A DNA stretch of 64,000 bases from contig CALICM010000007.1 in NCBI GenBank assembly GCA_938049225.1, forward strand, positions 1 through 64,000. Reading direction: 5' to 3'. The notes beneath the pieces were generated by a model. The model ran no database searches. It had not been told where the DNA came from and worked only from the letters and a program-made list of their open reading frames with translations. Source of the stretch: an uncultured Paracoccaceae bacterium (GTDB lineage: Bacteria > Pseudomonadota > Alphaproteobacteria > Rhodobacterales > Rhodobacteraceae). Of this stretch, positions 44,144-53,973 are shown one piece after another. How positions within the stretch are numbered: position 1 is the stretch's first letter; each line of letters begins with the position of its first letter. Made by a program: the position numbers and the translations under genes.

Positions 44144-45121
44144 ATGAGCCTGAGCGCCGATGACAATACCATCAGGTTAAGCGACAGTCCCCGGGGCATC
44201 CGGGCGGCCGCAGCAATGCTGGGCGCGGGTCAATTGGTCGCCTTCCCGACCGAGACGGTCTATGGCCTGGGCGCCGACGCCCGTGCATCCCGGGCCGTCG
44301 CAGGGATCTTCGCCGCGAAGGGGCGGCCGCGGTTCAACCCGTTGATCGTCCATGTCGCGGATCAGGCGGCGGCGGAGCAATTGGCCGAATTCTCGCCCCA
44401 GGCCAAGGCGCTGGCGGCCGCGTTTTGGCCTGGGGCTTTGACGCTGGTTCTGCCGCGCCGGGCGGACAGCGGTCTGGCAGACCTGGTAACCGCGGGCTTG
44501 GACAGTGTGGCGCTCAGGGTCCCGGACCACCCGCTGGCGCAAACGCTGCTGCGGGCCTTTGGCGGCCCGATTGCAGCCCCCTCGGCCAACCCATCGGGCC
44601 GGATCAGCGCGACGCTGGCGGATCATGTGATCCAAGGATTGGGTGGGCGGATCGCGGCGGTCTTGGACGGCGGGGCGACCGGGGTGGGGATCGAGTCCAC
44701 GATTGTGGGCTTGACCGAAGGCCCTGCGTGCTTGCTGCGCCCCGGTGGGCTGCCGGTCGACACCATCGAACAGGTTCTCGGGTCTTCCCTGGCCGCGCCC
44801 GAGCAAGGGGCGGTAACGGCGCCGGGACAGTTGGCCTCGCATTACGCCCCCCAGGCCTCCCTGGTTCTTGAGGCGACCGAGGGCGCACCAGACGCGCTTT
44901 GGCTGGCCTTTGGGCCGCTGGCAGGTCGACGCGGGCTTAGCCTGTCCGAAACCGGCGACCTGCGCGAGGCGGCGGCGCGATTGTTCGGGCATTTACATAC
45001 CCTGGACGAGATGGCGGCACAGGCCGGCGGCGCGCAGATCCTGGTTGATCCGGTGCCAAACCATGGGCTGGGCTTGGCCATCAACGACCGGCTGCGGCGG
45101 GCCGCGGCGCCCCGGGGCTAA
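44144..45121 (+). CDS. L-threonylcarbamoyladenylate synthase (Sua5/YwlC type)
   Basis: Makes threonylcarbamoyl-AMP, the donor for the t6A modification of tRNAs. The N-terminal YrdC domain (about 15-200) has FPTETVYGLGADA, RPRFNPLIVHV, and APSANPSGRIS; the C-terminal Sua5 domain (about 215-325) begins near GQLASHYAP. The two-domain length of 325 residues marks the Sua5 form, not the short TsaC. ATG 44144 is preceded by GAGG. It converges with yqgE, the two stops overlapping by four bases. Confidence 0.93.
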   Translation: MSLSADDNTIRLSDSPRGIRAAAAMLGAGQLVAFPTETVYGLGADARASRAVAGIFAAKGRPRFNPLIVHVADQAAAEQLAEFSPQAKALAAAFWPGALTLVLPRRADSGLADLVTAGLDSVALRVPDHPLAQTLLRAFGGPIAAPSANPSGRISATLADHVIQGLGGRIAAVLDGGATGVGIESTIVGLTEGPACLLRPGGLPVDTIEQVLGSSLAAPEQGAVTAPGQLASHYAPQASLVLEATEGAPDALWLAFGPLAGRRGLSLSETGDLREAAARLFGHLHTLDEMAAQAGGAQILVDPVPNHGLGLAINDRLRRAAAPRG

Positions 45122-45687
45122 GCGCGCCCGCCCTCGGCCGAGAGCAGGCGGGGGTCGATGCCGATGCGCTCAACGGCCCCAGTCCACAAACCCTCGGGAG
45201 CGCTGTCAAAGATTAGCGCTTCGTCCGCGTCGCAGATCAACCAACCGTTGGCTTGTAGTTCTTGCTCCAATTGGCCCGGCCCCCAGCCAGCATAGCCCAA
45301 GGTGAGGAGCGCCGCACGGGGCCCGCTGCCACGTGCGAGGTCGCGCAGAACCTCTAACGTGGCAGTCATCCCAAAGCCGCCCTCAATCTCCATCGTGGCC
45401 CCTTCCGACCGGTAATCGCCGCTGTGCAACACAAACCCCCGACCGTGTTCGACAGGGCCGCCGAAGTAAACGCGCCGCAGCTGCGGGGTGCCCTCAATTT
45501 CGATATCCAACTGCGCCAACAGCGCTTTGAAATCAAGTTCGGTGGCGGGTTTGTTGATAATCAGTCCCATGGCGCCCTCGGCCGAATGCGCACAGATGAA
45601 CACCACCGAGCGGTCGAAGCGCGGATCCTTCATGCCGGGCATCGCCACCAGCAGTTTACCATCCAAGAATGTCGCGGTTTCGTTCAT
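45118..45687 (-). CDS. YqgE/AlgH family protein
   Basis: A 189-residue protein of the YqgE/AlgH family, whose function is unknown. Typical segments are FLDGKLLVAMPGMKDPRFDRSV, GAMGLIINKP, VYFGGPVEHGRGFVLHS, and LTLGYAGWGPGQLEQEL. It often sits beside ruvX in other proteobacteria, but not here. ATG 45687 gives the conserved MNETATFLDGK start; a longer frame exists but runs into the divergent gene's promoter. Confidence 0.92.
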   Translation of the reverse strand: MNETATFLDGKLLVAMPGMKDPRFDRSVVFICAHSAEGAMGLIINKPATELDFKALLAQLDIEIEGTPQLRRVYFGGPVEHGRGFVLHSGDYRSEGATMEIEGGFGMTATLEVLRDLARGSGPRAALLTLGYAGWGPGQLEQELQANGWLICDADEALIFDSAPEGLWTGAVERIGIDPRLLSAEGGRA

Positions 45688-45783
45688 ACAACCGACAGTG
45701 ACTGTCCCATCGCTGGGGATCAACCCCGTTCTCGCCGGTTTGTGACTTCCCTTGGCTCTGCTCACACAGGTACAATCGATCAC

Positions 45784-46578
45784 ATGAAGCTGGGATATCT
45801 CCTTTTTGTCATAGCACTGTTTTCAGCCAGCCCTTTCACGGCGTTGGCACAGTCGCAGGTTAGTCTGTTGCCCGGATGGCAGGCCGAGGATGGCACGCGC
45901 TATGCAGGGGTGCGGATCACGCTTGAGCCGGGGTGGAAGACCTATTGGCGCTCGCCCGAGGGAAACGGGATCCCACCACAATTCGATTGGACCGGCTCGC
46001 AAAATCTGGTCAATGCGCGGATCCATTGGCCCGAGCCGCTGGTGTTCACCAATTTCGGGCTGCGCTCTATTGGCTATGAAAACCAGGTGATTTTCCCGGT
46101 GGAGATGACGCCCAAGGACCCGAATGCGCCTATCGATGTGCGCCTGGGGTTGTTCTACGGCGTGTGCGAGGCGGTGTGTATTCCGGCCGAAGCAGGCATC
46201 AGTGCTGCCTTCGCGCCAGGTCAGGAGGTGGCGGCGCAGGATATTCGCCTCGCCTTGGCCTCGCGCCCCCGAACCGCCTCCGAGGCGGGGATCATGACCC
46301 ATTCGTGCCGCATTCGCCCGCAGGACGAGGGGTATGCGGTGACCGCTAAGTTGTCCACCAGCGCACCATTGAACGCGGATTTTGCGGTGTTCGAGACGGG
46401 CAACGAAGATCTGTGGATCAGCATGAAGGCGATCCAAAGCCACGCGGATGGACTGACGATCAGCGCCCAGATGGACTACTATGGCAGCGGCGCCTTTGCC
46501 TTTGATCGCAGCGCCTTGCGGCTGACCCTCTTCGGTCCCCAAGGAGCGGTCGAGGTACGCGGTTGTCCGGCGGCTTAA
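45784..46578 (+). CDS. Exported DsbD-alpha-like (thiol-disulfide interchange) domain protein
   Basis: A 264-residue exported protein (signal MKLGYLLFVIALFSASPFTALA). The body matches the DsbD/ScsB N-terminal immunoglobulin-like domain: GWKTYWRSPEGNGIPPQFDW and FYGVCEAVCIPAEA, where the CxxxC pair would exchange disulfides. The membrane and thioredoxin-like domains of DsbD are absent, so it could pass electrons to or from a separate membrane reductase. It converges with the RND pump gene (stops overlap by four bases). Confidence 0.85.
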   Translation: MKLGYLLFVIALFSASPFTALAQSQVSLLPGWQAEDGTRYAGVRITLEPGWKTYWRSPEGNGIPPQFDWTGSQNLVNARIHWPEPLVFTNFGLRSIGYENQVIFPVEMTPKDPNAPIDVRLGLFYGVCEAVCIPAEAGISAAFAPGQEVAAQDIRLALASRPRTASEAGIMTHSCRIRPQDEGYAVTAKLSTSAPLNADFAVFETGNEDLWISMKAIQSHADGLTISAQMDYYGSGAFAFDRSALRLTLFGPQGAVEVRGCPAA

Positions 46579-49500
46579 CGCCGCCGCACAACGCTGGCAC
46601 CCAGTGCCAGCCCTGCCACGAAGATCGCTAACAGGCATAGAAACATTGTGAAAACAACCGCCACACCATCGGGCAGAGCCGGGAGTTGCCCCTGGACCCA
46701 GCGTACCATCCCCGAGGTTTCGCCATTGCGGATCCACACGCCCACCGTACCAGCCACCACGATCAGACTGGCTAAACTGGCCGTAACAACCCCTGATCGC
46801 AGCGCCAGCGACCGCCCTCCCAGCACCGCGCGCCGGGTCGCCCGACCAATGCGGCCCACGTCCTGCTGCATCGCGATCACCGCCGGTACGACCAGCAACA
46901 CCAGGATCATGCCGACGCCGAGGCCATAGACCAGCGTAATCACCGTGGGCTTTAGAAACTGCGCTTGCTGACTGCTTTCATACAGCAGCGGCGTCAGGCC
47001 CAGAACGGTGGTTAGGGTGGTCAGCAGGATCGGCCGCAGGCGATGGGCTGCGGCATCGATCAGCGCGGGCCCAATTCCACGTCGCTCGGCGTAATCGTCG
47101 ACTGTGGTGATCAACACGATGCTGTCGTTGATGATGATCCCGGTCATCCCGATCATCCCGACCACGCTGAACATCGACAGCGGGACATCCCAGGCCCAAT
47201 GTCCCCAAATGACGCCGATAAACCCAAAGGGGATGACCGACATGACCACCAAGGGTCGCGCCCAGCTGGCGAAAATCCAGGCCAGGGTCAGATAGATCCC
47301 CAGCAGGCATAAAGCGAAACCCAACGCTGCATCTGACAGGAAGTCCTGCTCCTGCTCGGCCAGCCCGGCCAATTGCCAGTCCACACCGTATCGCGCCGCG
47401 ATATCGGGCAGGATTTGATCCCGCAGGTCGTCCATCACCGCCGTGGCGCGCACCGGGTCATCCTCGGAGATATCGCCCGTGACCGTCACCACCCGCAGAC
47501 CGTTCTCGCGCCGCACGGTCGAAAAGCCCAGCGCACTTTCGACCGTGACGATATCGGCCAGTTGCACATAGGCGCCCTCAGGCGCGCGCAGCCGGGCGGT
47601 GGTCAAGAAATCCGCGGTAAGCGCGCCTTCGGGCAGCGTCACCTCGACCTTGGCGCTGCGCAGGCCCACCGGGAATTCCGCCGCTTCGATCCCGCCCAAG
47701 CGATCGCGCAGCTCGCGGCCCACGGCATCAATTGTGAAGCCCAGGTTGCGGCCCAAGGGCGTAAGCTCTAGCACCAGGTCGGTTTTGTCATAGGCCAGGT
47801 TATCCTCGACCGCGCTCACCTCGGGGAAGGGCATGACGGCAGTTTTTAGTGCTTCGGCCGCCGCCTTTAGCGTCGTCGCCTCTGCACCAAAGAAGCGCAC
47901 GTTCAGCGCATCGCCCCCCGGCCCCGAGCGCCAGCCCCGAAAGCTGAGCGTTTCCAGTTTAGGGTGATTGACCACCTCGCCCTGCAAGGCCTCAAGAAAG
48001 GCAAAAGAAGAATATGGACGCAGATCCGCGTCGATCAGCTCAATGGCGATGGAGCCCAGTTGATCCGGCTCTTTGGTATCTGACCCAGCCAGCCCCCGCC
48101 CTGTGGTCCCGCCAACCTCGGCCAGGGCAAAGGTAACCGGGTTTGTCCCATGCTCGGCCTCGTATTGCGCGGCCACCGCATCGACGGCACGCTGCACCTC
48201 GCGGACCATTTCCAACGTGTCGACGCGGGTGGCGCCCGGCAACATCGCAAAATTCCCCGAGATCGAGCCACGCTCGGGCGCGTTGAAAAAGCGCCACGTG
48301 ACGTCACCTTTCAAGAACAGGCCAGCGGACAGCGACAGGACGACCAACGCCCCCGCCAGGACCGGACAGCGCAGGGCGATAACCCAGCCGATGAAGGGGC
48401 GGAACAGACGTTCACGGATCCAGCGAAAGCCGATGTTCACCACCCTGCTGGGCCAATCGTACCACCGCTCTTTGGCCTGGGCGGCCAGCGCGTGGGACAT
48501 ATGGTTGGGCAAGATCAGGAAGCATTCGACCAGCGAGGCGATCAAGACCGCGATCACCGTTAGCGGAATATCCGCGATCAGCGACCCAAAGCGCCCGCCA
48601 ATGCTGGTCAGCGCGGCAAAGGCCAAAACGGTTGTTACCGTGGCGCTGAACACCGGCAGCGCCATGCGCCGGGCGGCATTCTCGGCCGCTACAACCGGTG
48701 GCTCGCCCATGTTGCGGTTGCGGAAATCGGCGTGTTCACCCACCACAATCGCATCATCCACCACGATCCCAAGACATATAATCAACGCAAAAAGCGAGAC
48801 CATGTTCAGCGTCAGCCCGCTGGCATACATGAACCCCACAGCGGCAAACATCGCGACCGGGATGCCCGCCGCGACCCAGAAGGCGGTCCGGGCAGATAGG
48901 AACAAAAACAGCAACAGAACGACCAGGCCCAACCCCATCAGCCCGTTGTCAAACAGGATATCTAACCGCTGGGTGATCGCCTCGGCCCGTGTGCGGATCA
49001 ATTCGATCTCGACACCCTGGGGCAACAATGGCTCCAACTCGGCCGCGACCCGTTCGACCGTCTCCTGCATGGCGATCGCATCGCCACGCGCATCGCGGTC
49101 TACGCGAACGGAAACGGCAGGGTTGTCCCCCTTGAAATACGACCGGCCGCTGTCCGCGCCCTCGACAATAACGCGCGCCACATCCGCGACCCGCAGTTTC
49201 GAGCCATCTGGATTGGCGCGCACCACCACATCCGCGATTTGATCGGCGCTGCGTTTTTCAACCCCTGCCCGTACCCGCGCGCTGCCGCCCGCGACATCAC
49301 CTGCGGGGTTCGCATCCGCCTCGGCCCCGATGGCGTCGGATATATCGCGCAAGCTGATGTTGTGTTGGATCAGCGCGGCCTCGGTCGCTTCGACCCGGAT
49401 CACCGGGGCCGCCACACCGCGCACAGTCGTTCGGGTGATGCCCGCGCGAAACAGGCGGGCGGTGAACTCGTCCGCGAAACGGCCCAACTGCTCGGGGCTG

Positions 49501-49937
49501 ACCGGCCCCGAGATCACAACATCCGTCACCCGATCCCGCCAAGCCGAGCGGCGTACCTCGGGGGTCTCGACGTCCTCGGGCAGGTTGTTCACACCCTCGA
49601 CCGCGGCCGAAACATCCTCGGCCGCGCGGGCCATGTCCCAGTTTGGCTCAAATGCGATATCGATCCGCGCCGACCCCTCGCGCGCGTTCGAGGTTGTGCT
49701 TTCGATCCCTTCGACGCTGAGAAGCGCCGGTTCCAACAGGGCGATAACCCCATTGTCGACATCTTCGGGCCCGGCGCCATCCCAGGTGACCGAGACATTT
49801 ACGCTGTCCAAGATGACATCCGGGAAAAACTGGCTGCGGATCTGCGTCGCGGCCGCGGCCCCAAGCACCACCATCAGCACCAACAGCAGGTTGGCCGCTG
49901 TCCGGTGCCGGGTGAAATAGCTGAGCAGCCACGCCAT
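46575..49937 (-). CDS. RND efflux pump, inner-membrane subunit (AcrB/HAE-like)
   Basis: A 1120-residue proton-driven exporter with the AcrB layout: helix 1 at the N-terminus, a large periplasmic loop, helices 2-6, a second periplasmic loop, and helices 7-12. CLGIVVDDAIVVGEH carries the helix 4 aspartates of the proton relay. IRSQFFPDVILDSVNVSV is the usual start of loop 1. Slightly longer than AcrB at the C-terminus, where two extra hydrophobic segments occur (GVVTASLASLIVVAGTVGVWI and VVFTMFLCLLAIFVAGLAL). The adaptor gene ends four bases upstream, forming a two-gene operon. No outer-membrane TolC gene is adjacent. Substrates unknown. Confidence 0.93.
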   Translation of the reverse strand: MAWLLSYFTRHRTAANLLLVLMVVLGAAAATQIRSQFFPDVILDSVNVSVTWDGAGPEDVDNGVIALLEPALLSVEGIESTTSNAREGSARIDIAFEPNWDMARAAEDVSAAVEGVNNLPEDVETPEVRRSAWRDRVTDVVISGPVSPEQLGRFADEFTARLFRAGITRTTVRGVAAPVIRVEATEAALIQHNISLRDISDAIGAEADANPAGDVAGGSARVRAGVEKRSADQIADVVVRANPDGSKLRVADVARVIVEGADSGRSYFKGDNPAVSVRVDRDARGDAIAMQETVERVAAELEPLLPQGVEIELIRTRAEAITQRLDILFDNGLMGLGLVVLLLFLFLSARTAFWVAAGIPVAMFAAVGFMYASGLTLNMVSLFALIICLGIVVDDAIVVGEHADFRNRNMGEPPVVAAENAARRMALPVFSATVTTVLAFAALTSIGGRFGSLIADIPLTVIAVLIASLVECFLILPNHMSHALAAQAKERWYDWPSRVVNIGFRWIRERLFRPFIGWVIALRCPVLAGALVVLSLSAGLFLKGDVTWRFFNAPERGSISGNFAMLPGATRVDTLEMVREVQRAVDAVAAQYEAEHGTNPVTFALAEVGGTTGRGLAGSDTKEPDQLGSIAIELIDADLRPYSSFAFLEALQGEVVNHPKLETLSFRGWRSGPGGDALNVRFFGAEATTLKAAAEALKTAVMPFPEVSAVEDNLAYDKTDLVLELTPLGRNLGFTIDAVGRELRDRLGGIEAAEFPVGLRSAKVEVTLPEGALTADFLTTARLRAPEGAYVQLADIVTVESALGFSTVRRENGLRVVTVTGDISEDDPVRATAVMDDLRDQILPDIAARYGVDWQLAGLAEQEQDFLSDAALGFALCLLGIYLTLAWIFASWARPLVVMSVIPFGFIGVIWGHWAWDVPLSMFSVVGMIGMTGIIINDSIVLITTVDDYAERRGIGPALIDAAAHRLRPILLTTLTTVLGLTPLLYESSQQAQFLKPTVITLVYGLGVGMILVLLVVPAVIAMQQDVGRIGRATRRAVLGGRSLALRSGVVTASLASLIVVAGTVGVWIRNGETSGMVRWVQGQLPALPDGVAVVFTMFLCLLAIFVAGLALGASVVRRR

Positions 49938-49941
49938 GCGC

Positions 49942-51396
49942 TTAGCCCCCCATCCGGCGTTCCAACCGCTCGACGACCTGCGCCGGAACGCGATCCTCGC
50001 CCAATTGGGCCAACAGCCGCGCTTTCACCTCGGCGGGCATGCGGGTGTTCCCCTGAACAAAGGCGATCAGCTTGGCGCGGCGTTCAGGATCCAGGTCCAA
50101 TGCGGCCGTCTCGGCCTGGGGCGTGGGTTCCTCCCCCGGTCGCAAAGGCCGGACCAAAACGCCCGCACCCAGCTGCGGGCTACGTTCGCGCACGAACTCC
50201 CGCCCCGCAGGCACATCCGTGACAATCACCTCGTCGCCCTGTCGCCGCAGGACCGTGACCCGCGCAGCCTCCAGACGATCTTCGCCGCCCAGCACCAACA
50301 TCTCGCCCGCCGCATTCACCGCCGCCGCCGGAATTACCGCGACATTCCGCAGCGCGGGCTCGGCAATCGTGACCGTCATGAAATCCCCAGGCCGAAGGGC
50401 CGCGATGCCGGGGCCATCCAGCCGGGCATAGAGGATCCGGCCCGTTTGCCCATCGCCAACCTCGGCGCCCGCGCGCTCAACAGTACCGGCGACCGAGATC
50501 GGGATGTCGTCCAACGCCAGTACCGCTTCGATCCGTGTCCCGCGCAGGGTGTCGCGCAACCGTGCGTATTGCGCGTTCGACATCCGAAACGCCACTTCCA
50601 AAGCGCGCATGTCCGTCAGCGTGCCAATCGCCTCGTTGCTGCCCATCATGGCCCCCGGCACCGCCGCAGCCGCGCTGAGGAAACCGTCGAACGGGGCGGT
50701 CACCACCGTCTCGGTCAAGGTCCGCTCGGCCTCGCGCACCGCAATGGCGCGCCGTTCAACGAGGATCGCCGCCAGATCGCGCGCGGCCTCGGCCTGGGCC
50801 AGGGCCTGCCGCCGCCCGACGACCGCCTGATCGGCGGCCGCCAAGGCAATCTCGGCCTCCTCAACGGCAGCCGCCGTGCCAGCACCCCGGGCCTGGATAT
50901 CCGTCTGACGGTCCAGCGCGCGTGCGCGCAGCAATCGTGATTGTTGCGCGGCGTCCAGATCCGCCGCCGCCAACTCCAGGCTGGTCTCGGCCTCAACCTG
51001 CTGCGCTTCCGCCTCGGCCCGCTCGGCACGTGCCAGGTCCAAGGTCGCCTGAGCATCCGCCGGGTCGATCCGCAACAGCACCTCGCCTGCGGTCACCTCG
51101 CCGCCATCGCGAAAGGCTTCCGCCAGTTCCAAGACGCGCCCAGGCGCCTCGGCCCGGATCTCGAGGCTGCGCCGACTTGCCACCTCGCCATAGGCCAGGA
51201 TCACCGGCACAGCGGTGCCGGGTGCCAGGGTCTCGACCGTCACCGCGAACACACGCTCACGCGCCGGGCGCACCCGCTCTGCCTCCGCATCCCGGACCTG
51301 CAATGCCTGATAGAAACTGTTCACCGCCAGGGCCAACAAGCCCAGGGTCAACGAAAATATCAGCACCCCGGCCAGGGACCTGGTCAAAAACCGCAT
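49942..51396 (-). CDS. RND efflux periplasmic adaptor (HlyD/MFP family)
   Basis: A 484-residue membrane fusion protein with an N-terminal anchor (about 5-27), a lipoyl/barrel-sandwich region (IRAEAPGRVLELAEAFRDGG), a long helical hairpin rich in Ala/Glu (about 115-210), the second lipoyl half (TAPFDGFLSAAAAVPG), beta-barrel and membrane-proximal domains. After a proline-rich linker the last 45 residues form an extra helical, basic tail. Two ATGs (51402 and 51396) are available; I chose 51396 since AAAGG is then at proper distance. It connects the RND pump to an outer-membrane channel. Confidence 0.9.
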   Translation of the reverse strand: MRFLTRSLAGVLIFSLTLGLLALAVNSFYQALQVRDAEAERVRPARERVFAVTVETLAPGTAVPVILAYGEVASRRSLEIRAEAPGRVLELAEAFRDGGEVTAGEVLLRIDPADAQATLDLARAERAEAEAQQVEAETSLELAAADLDAAQQSRLLRARALDRQTDIQARGAGTAAAVEEAEIALAAADQAVVGRRQALAQAEAARDLAAILVERRAIAVREAERTLTETVVTAPFDGFLSAAAAVPGAMMGSNEAIGTLTDMRALEVAFRMSNAQYARLRDTLRGTRIEAVLALDDIPISVAGTVERAGAEVGDGQTGRILYARLDGPGIAALRPGDFMTVTIAEPALRNVAVIPAAAVNAAGEMLVLGGEDRLEAARVTVLRRQGDEVIVTDVPAGREFVRERSPQLGAGVLVRPLRPGEEPTPQAETAALDLDPERRAKLIAFVQGNTRMPAEVKARLLAQLGEDRVPAQVVERLERRMGG

Positions 51397-51551
51397 ATGC
51401 ATATGCCTTTTGTTCGCGTGGCCCAAAGGACCGCACTGACTATCTAACGCGTCTTTGCACGACTTCCGTCGGTTTATTTTACATCTTTGTAGATAGATAG
51501 TCGGCAATCACGGGTTTCAAAACCGCTGGCATCGCCAATTGCAGGACTTGA

Positions 51552-51932
51552 TCAGGGGGTGAAAAACCCAAAACCTGCCCCCTCACCCAGACGTAAGGTG
51601 GCGGGGGGGACATCGATTTCAGCCGTAAAGATGTAAAGCCGCCCCCGCCGCGGCCCGTCCGAGACGACCCAAGCGAAAGGGGTCAACGCTTCGGGGTTAA
51701 ACGCTACCCCGATCTCCTCTTGCACCTCGCGCACTGCAGCCTCGACCAGCGTCTCGCCCAATTCGACCCCGCCGCCAAACAGGCTCCACAATCCGCCATG
51801 CGACAGATCTGGGTTGTTGTCGCGCAAATGCAGTAACAAGCGCCCCCGGGGGTCCCGCATTAGAACCAACGCGCCGCGCCGCTGCCCATAGCCGGTGCTC
51901 GGGCCGAACAGTCGAAACACCTCGGCACTCAT
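51552..51932 (-). CDS. NUDIX hydrolase, C-terminus lost by frameshift
   Basis: A 126-residue protein with an intact NUDIX box, [18 protein letters not shown] then QEEIG (Gx5Ex7REUxEExGU), so the metal-dependent pyrophosphatase core is complete. The frame ends at TGA just after GFGFFTP. If one C is removed from the run of five in that codon stretch (about 51555-51559), translation continues [20 protein letters not shown] plus LSTKM to TAA at 51479, a plausible NUDIX C-terminus. This is either a real +1 frameshift or a sequence error. The start overlaps the moaB stop (ATGA). Substrate unknown. Confidence 0.85.
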   Translation of the reverse strand: MSAEVFRLFGPSTGYGQRRGALVLMRDPRGRLLLHLRDNNPDLSHGGLWSLFGGGVELGETLVEAAVREVQEEIGVAFNPEALTPFAWVVSDGPRRGRLYIFTAEIDVPPATLRLGEGAGFGFFTP

Positions 51933-52471
51933 TTGCGGCGCTGGTGCTCGTTCAGCCGTGGCATGATCTCGACGAAATTGCAGGGCCGGTGGCGATAATC
52001 CAACTGCTTGGCCAGGATCTCGTCCCAGCCGTCCTTACACGCCCCGGGCGAACCTGGCAGCGCAAACAGATAGGTGCCGCCCGCGACCCCGCCGCAGGCC
52101 CGGCTTTGGACCGCGCTGGTGCCGATCTTGGCCATCGAGATATGCGTAAAGACGGTGCCGAAGGCGTCGATTTCCTTCTCGTACACATCGCGATGCGCCT
52201 CGACCGTCACATCGCGGCCCGTCAAGCCGGTGCCGCCGGTCGAGATCACCACATCCACACCAGGGTCGGCGATCCAGACCCGCAGTAGATCGGCGATCTC
52301 GGCGCGTTCGTCGCGCAGGATCTGCCGGTCGGCCAGGATATGCCCGGCGGCCTGCAATCGGTCGACCAGCACTTGGCCGGACTTATCGTCCCCGACCGCT
52401 CGCGTATCCGAGACGGTCAGCACCGCGATCCGCACCGGAATAAAATCAAGGCTTTCGTCAATCCGGCTCAT
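51929..52471 (-). CDS. moaB: Molybdenum cofactor biosynthesis protein MoaB
   Basis: MogA/MoaB-fold protein (180 residues) that acts on molybdopterin, probably its adenylylation. The conserved [13 protein letters not shown] and [17 protein letters not shown] motifs are present and the length is normal for MoaB. Other moa genes are not close by. It is in a leftward run: phosphoesterase (ends upstream by 9 bp), moaB, then the NUDIX gene with ATGA overlap. Confidence 0.92.
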   Translation of the reverse strand: MSRIDESLDFIPVRIAVLTVSDTRAVGDDKSGQVLVDRLQAAGHILADRQILRDERAEIADLLRVWIADPGVDVVISTGGTGLTGRDVTVEAHRDVYEKEIDAFGTVFTHISMAKIGTSAVQSRACGGVAGGTYLFALPGSPGACKDGWDEILAKQLDYRHRPCNFVEIMPRLNEHQRRK

Positions 52472-52480
52472 GCCCGCCTC

Positions 52481-53077
52481 TCATAATTCAAACCAATTTA
52501 CCATAGGGCCTAGGTTGACCACCCGACTGTCGCCGATCGGCCCCTCGACGCCCCAACTGTCGTGAATATGTCCGCACAGCACGAGGCGTGGCTGGATCCG
52601 CTCGACCGCCGCCCGTATTGCCGTTGAGCCCACCGAAACCCCGCGCGAGGTTACATCCGCAACACCCTTGGGCGGCGAATGCACCACCAGAATATCGGCA
52701 GCATCGCAGTCATTTAGCATGCGCTCCGCTGTCGTCTCGTCCAGATCGCAAGACCAAGCGCCAAAGGGCGTGACCGGCACCCCATATCCCAGGCCGAACA
52801 GCCGCAGCCCTGCCAATTCAGCACCAGATCCATGCAGCACGGTCCAGCCCGCGTGGGCGGCCTCTTGCAACTCTTCAAAACTCTCGGCGTTGCCGGGTAC
52901 CAAAGCAAAGGGCGCGGTAATACCTGACAGCAGGTTCATAGCGCCAGGCAGGGCTGTGCGCATGTTGCAGAAATCCCCCGCGCCAATCACCAGATCGGCC
53001 GAAGCGCTGGCCGCAACCAATGCCTCGGCCCGGTCGCGGGCATGGTGCAGATCGGAAAAGGCAAGGATGCGGGTCAC
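52481..53077 (-). CDS. Calcineurin-like metallophosphoesterase
   Basis: A 198-residue small metallophosphoesterase. Motifs: FSDLHHARD (DxH), GAGDFCN (GD), VPGNAES, where the usual GNHD/E histidine is alanine, VVHSPP and CGHIHDSWG (GHxH). Loss of the GNHE histidine is common in the YfcE/MPE-like sub-family but may alter catalysis. It overlaps the UDG gene stop by four bases (ATGA). Substrate unknown; one of several co-transcribed housekeeping genes. Confidence 0.85.
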   Translation of the reverse strand: MTRILAFSDLHHARDRAEALVAASASADLVIGAGDFCNMRTALPGAMNLLSGITAPFALVPGNAESFEELQEAAHAGWTVLHGSGAELAGLRLFGLGYGVPVTPFGAWSCDLDETTAERMLNDCDAADILVVHSPPKGVADVTSRGVSVGSTAIRAAVERIQPRLVLCGHIHDSWGVEGPIGDSRVVNLGPMVNWFEL

Positions 53078-53844
53078 AGCCGGGCCTTCAGCGCCAGCAG
53101 ATCCGCCCAGGCCTGTCGTTTTTTCAGCGGATCGCGCAGCAGCGCGGCGGGGTGGAACATCGGCAGCAACGGCACCGCATCAAACGCGTGCCACTGGCCC
53201 CTGAGCCGGGTGATCCCGGTCGAGGTTTGCAACAGTGATTTCGTCGCCGCATTGCCCATCGTCACCAGAACCTGGGGGGCTGCCAATGCGATATGACGTT
53301 TCAAAAACGGCATCATCATCGCCAGCTCATCGCTTGAGGGATCGCGATTCTGCGGCGGCCGCCAAGGCAACGCATTGGTGATATACAGCGCCTGCGCGGG
53401 ATCCTCGGCGGTCCGGCTGAGGCCGATTGCCTGAAACATCCGATCCAACAACTGCCCCGAGCGGCCCACGAAAGGTCGCCCCTGCGAATCCTCGTCCCGC
53501 CCCGGCGCCTCGCCCACGATCATGACCCGCGCGCCTGGGTGACCATCGGCGAAGACCAAGTTTCGTGCGCCTTTCTTAAGCGCGCAGCCTTCAAAAACAT
53601 CGATGGCCGCGCGTAACTGGTCCAAATCGGCGGCGGCCGCCGCCAAAGCCTCGGTCCCCGCCTCCACCGGCGGGGGCGCGATGGCTACAGGGGCGGGTTT
53701 GGTGGCCGGTTTCCGCGCGGCCGCCGCTTCCGCATAGCGATCCAAGGGCGCTTCGAGGATCGCTTCGTCCGCGCCCAGCTCTAGCTGCCAGGTCAGCGCG
53801 GCAAGCGCCTCTTCATGGGTCATATGATCCAACGGTTCGGCCAT
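53074..53844 (-). CDS. Uracil-DNA glycosylase, family 4-like, without Fe-S cysteines
   Basis: Removes uracil from DNA to start base excision repair. The 256-residue protein has [28 protein letters not shown] (residues span motif 1, water-activating region), [14 protein letters not shown] and [11 protein letters not shown] (motif 2, the HP/xL loop). Canonical family 4 enzymes bind a [4Fe-4S] cluster through four cysteines; this one has a single cysteine (FEGCALKK), so it cannot hold the cluster. Other alphaproteobacterial members look similar. An alanine/proline-rich N-terminal tail of about 70 residues precedes the fold. Confidence 0.88.
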   Translation of the reverse strand: MAEPLDHMTHEEALAALTWQLELGADEAILEAPLDRYAEAAAARKPATKPAPVAIAPPPVEAGTEALAAAAADLDQLRAAIDVFEGCALKKGARNLVFADGHPGARVMIVGEAPGRDEDSQGRPFVGRSGQLLDRMFQAIGLSRTAEDPAQALYITNALPWRPPQNRDPSSDELAMMMPFLKRHIALAAPQVLVTMGNAATKSLLQTSTGITRLRGQWHAFDAVPLLPMFHPAALLRDPLKKRQAWADLLALKARL

Positions 53845-53973
53845 GCGCGGATCCTAGCGACATCTGCTTGCCGCATCCAGCCACAAGCTGCGCACGAAGG
53901 GCGGACACCCCATTGCTGACCTGACGCCCCGCCGTTAAAACGCCCTCATCGATCCCTTGCCAAAGGCCCGCCC

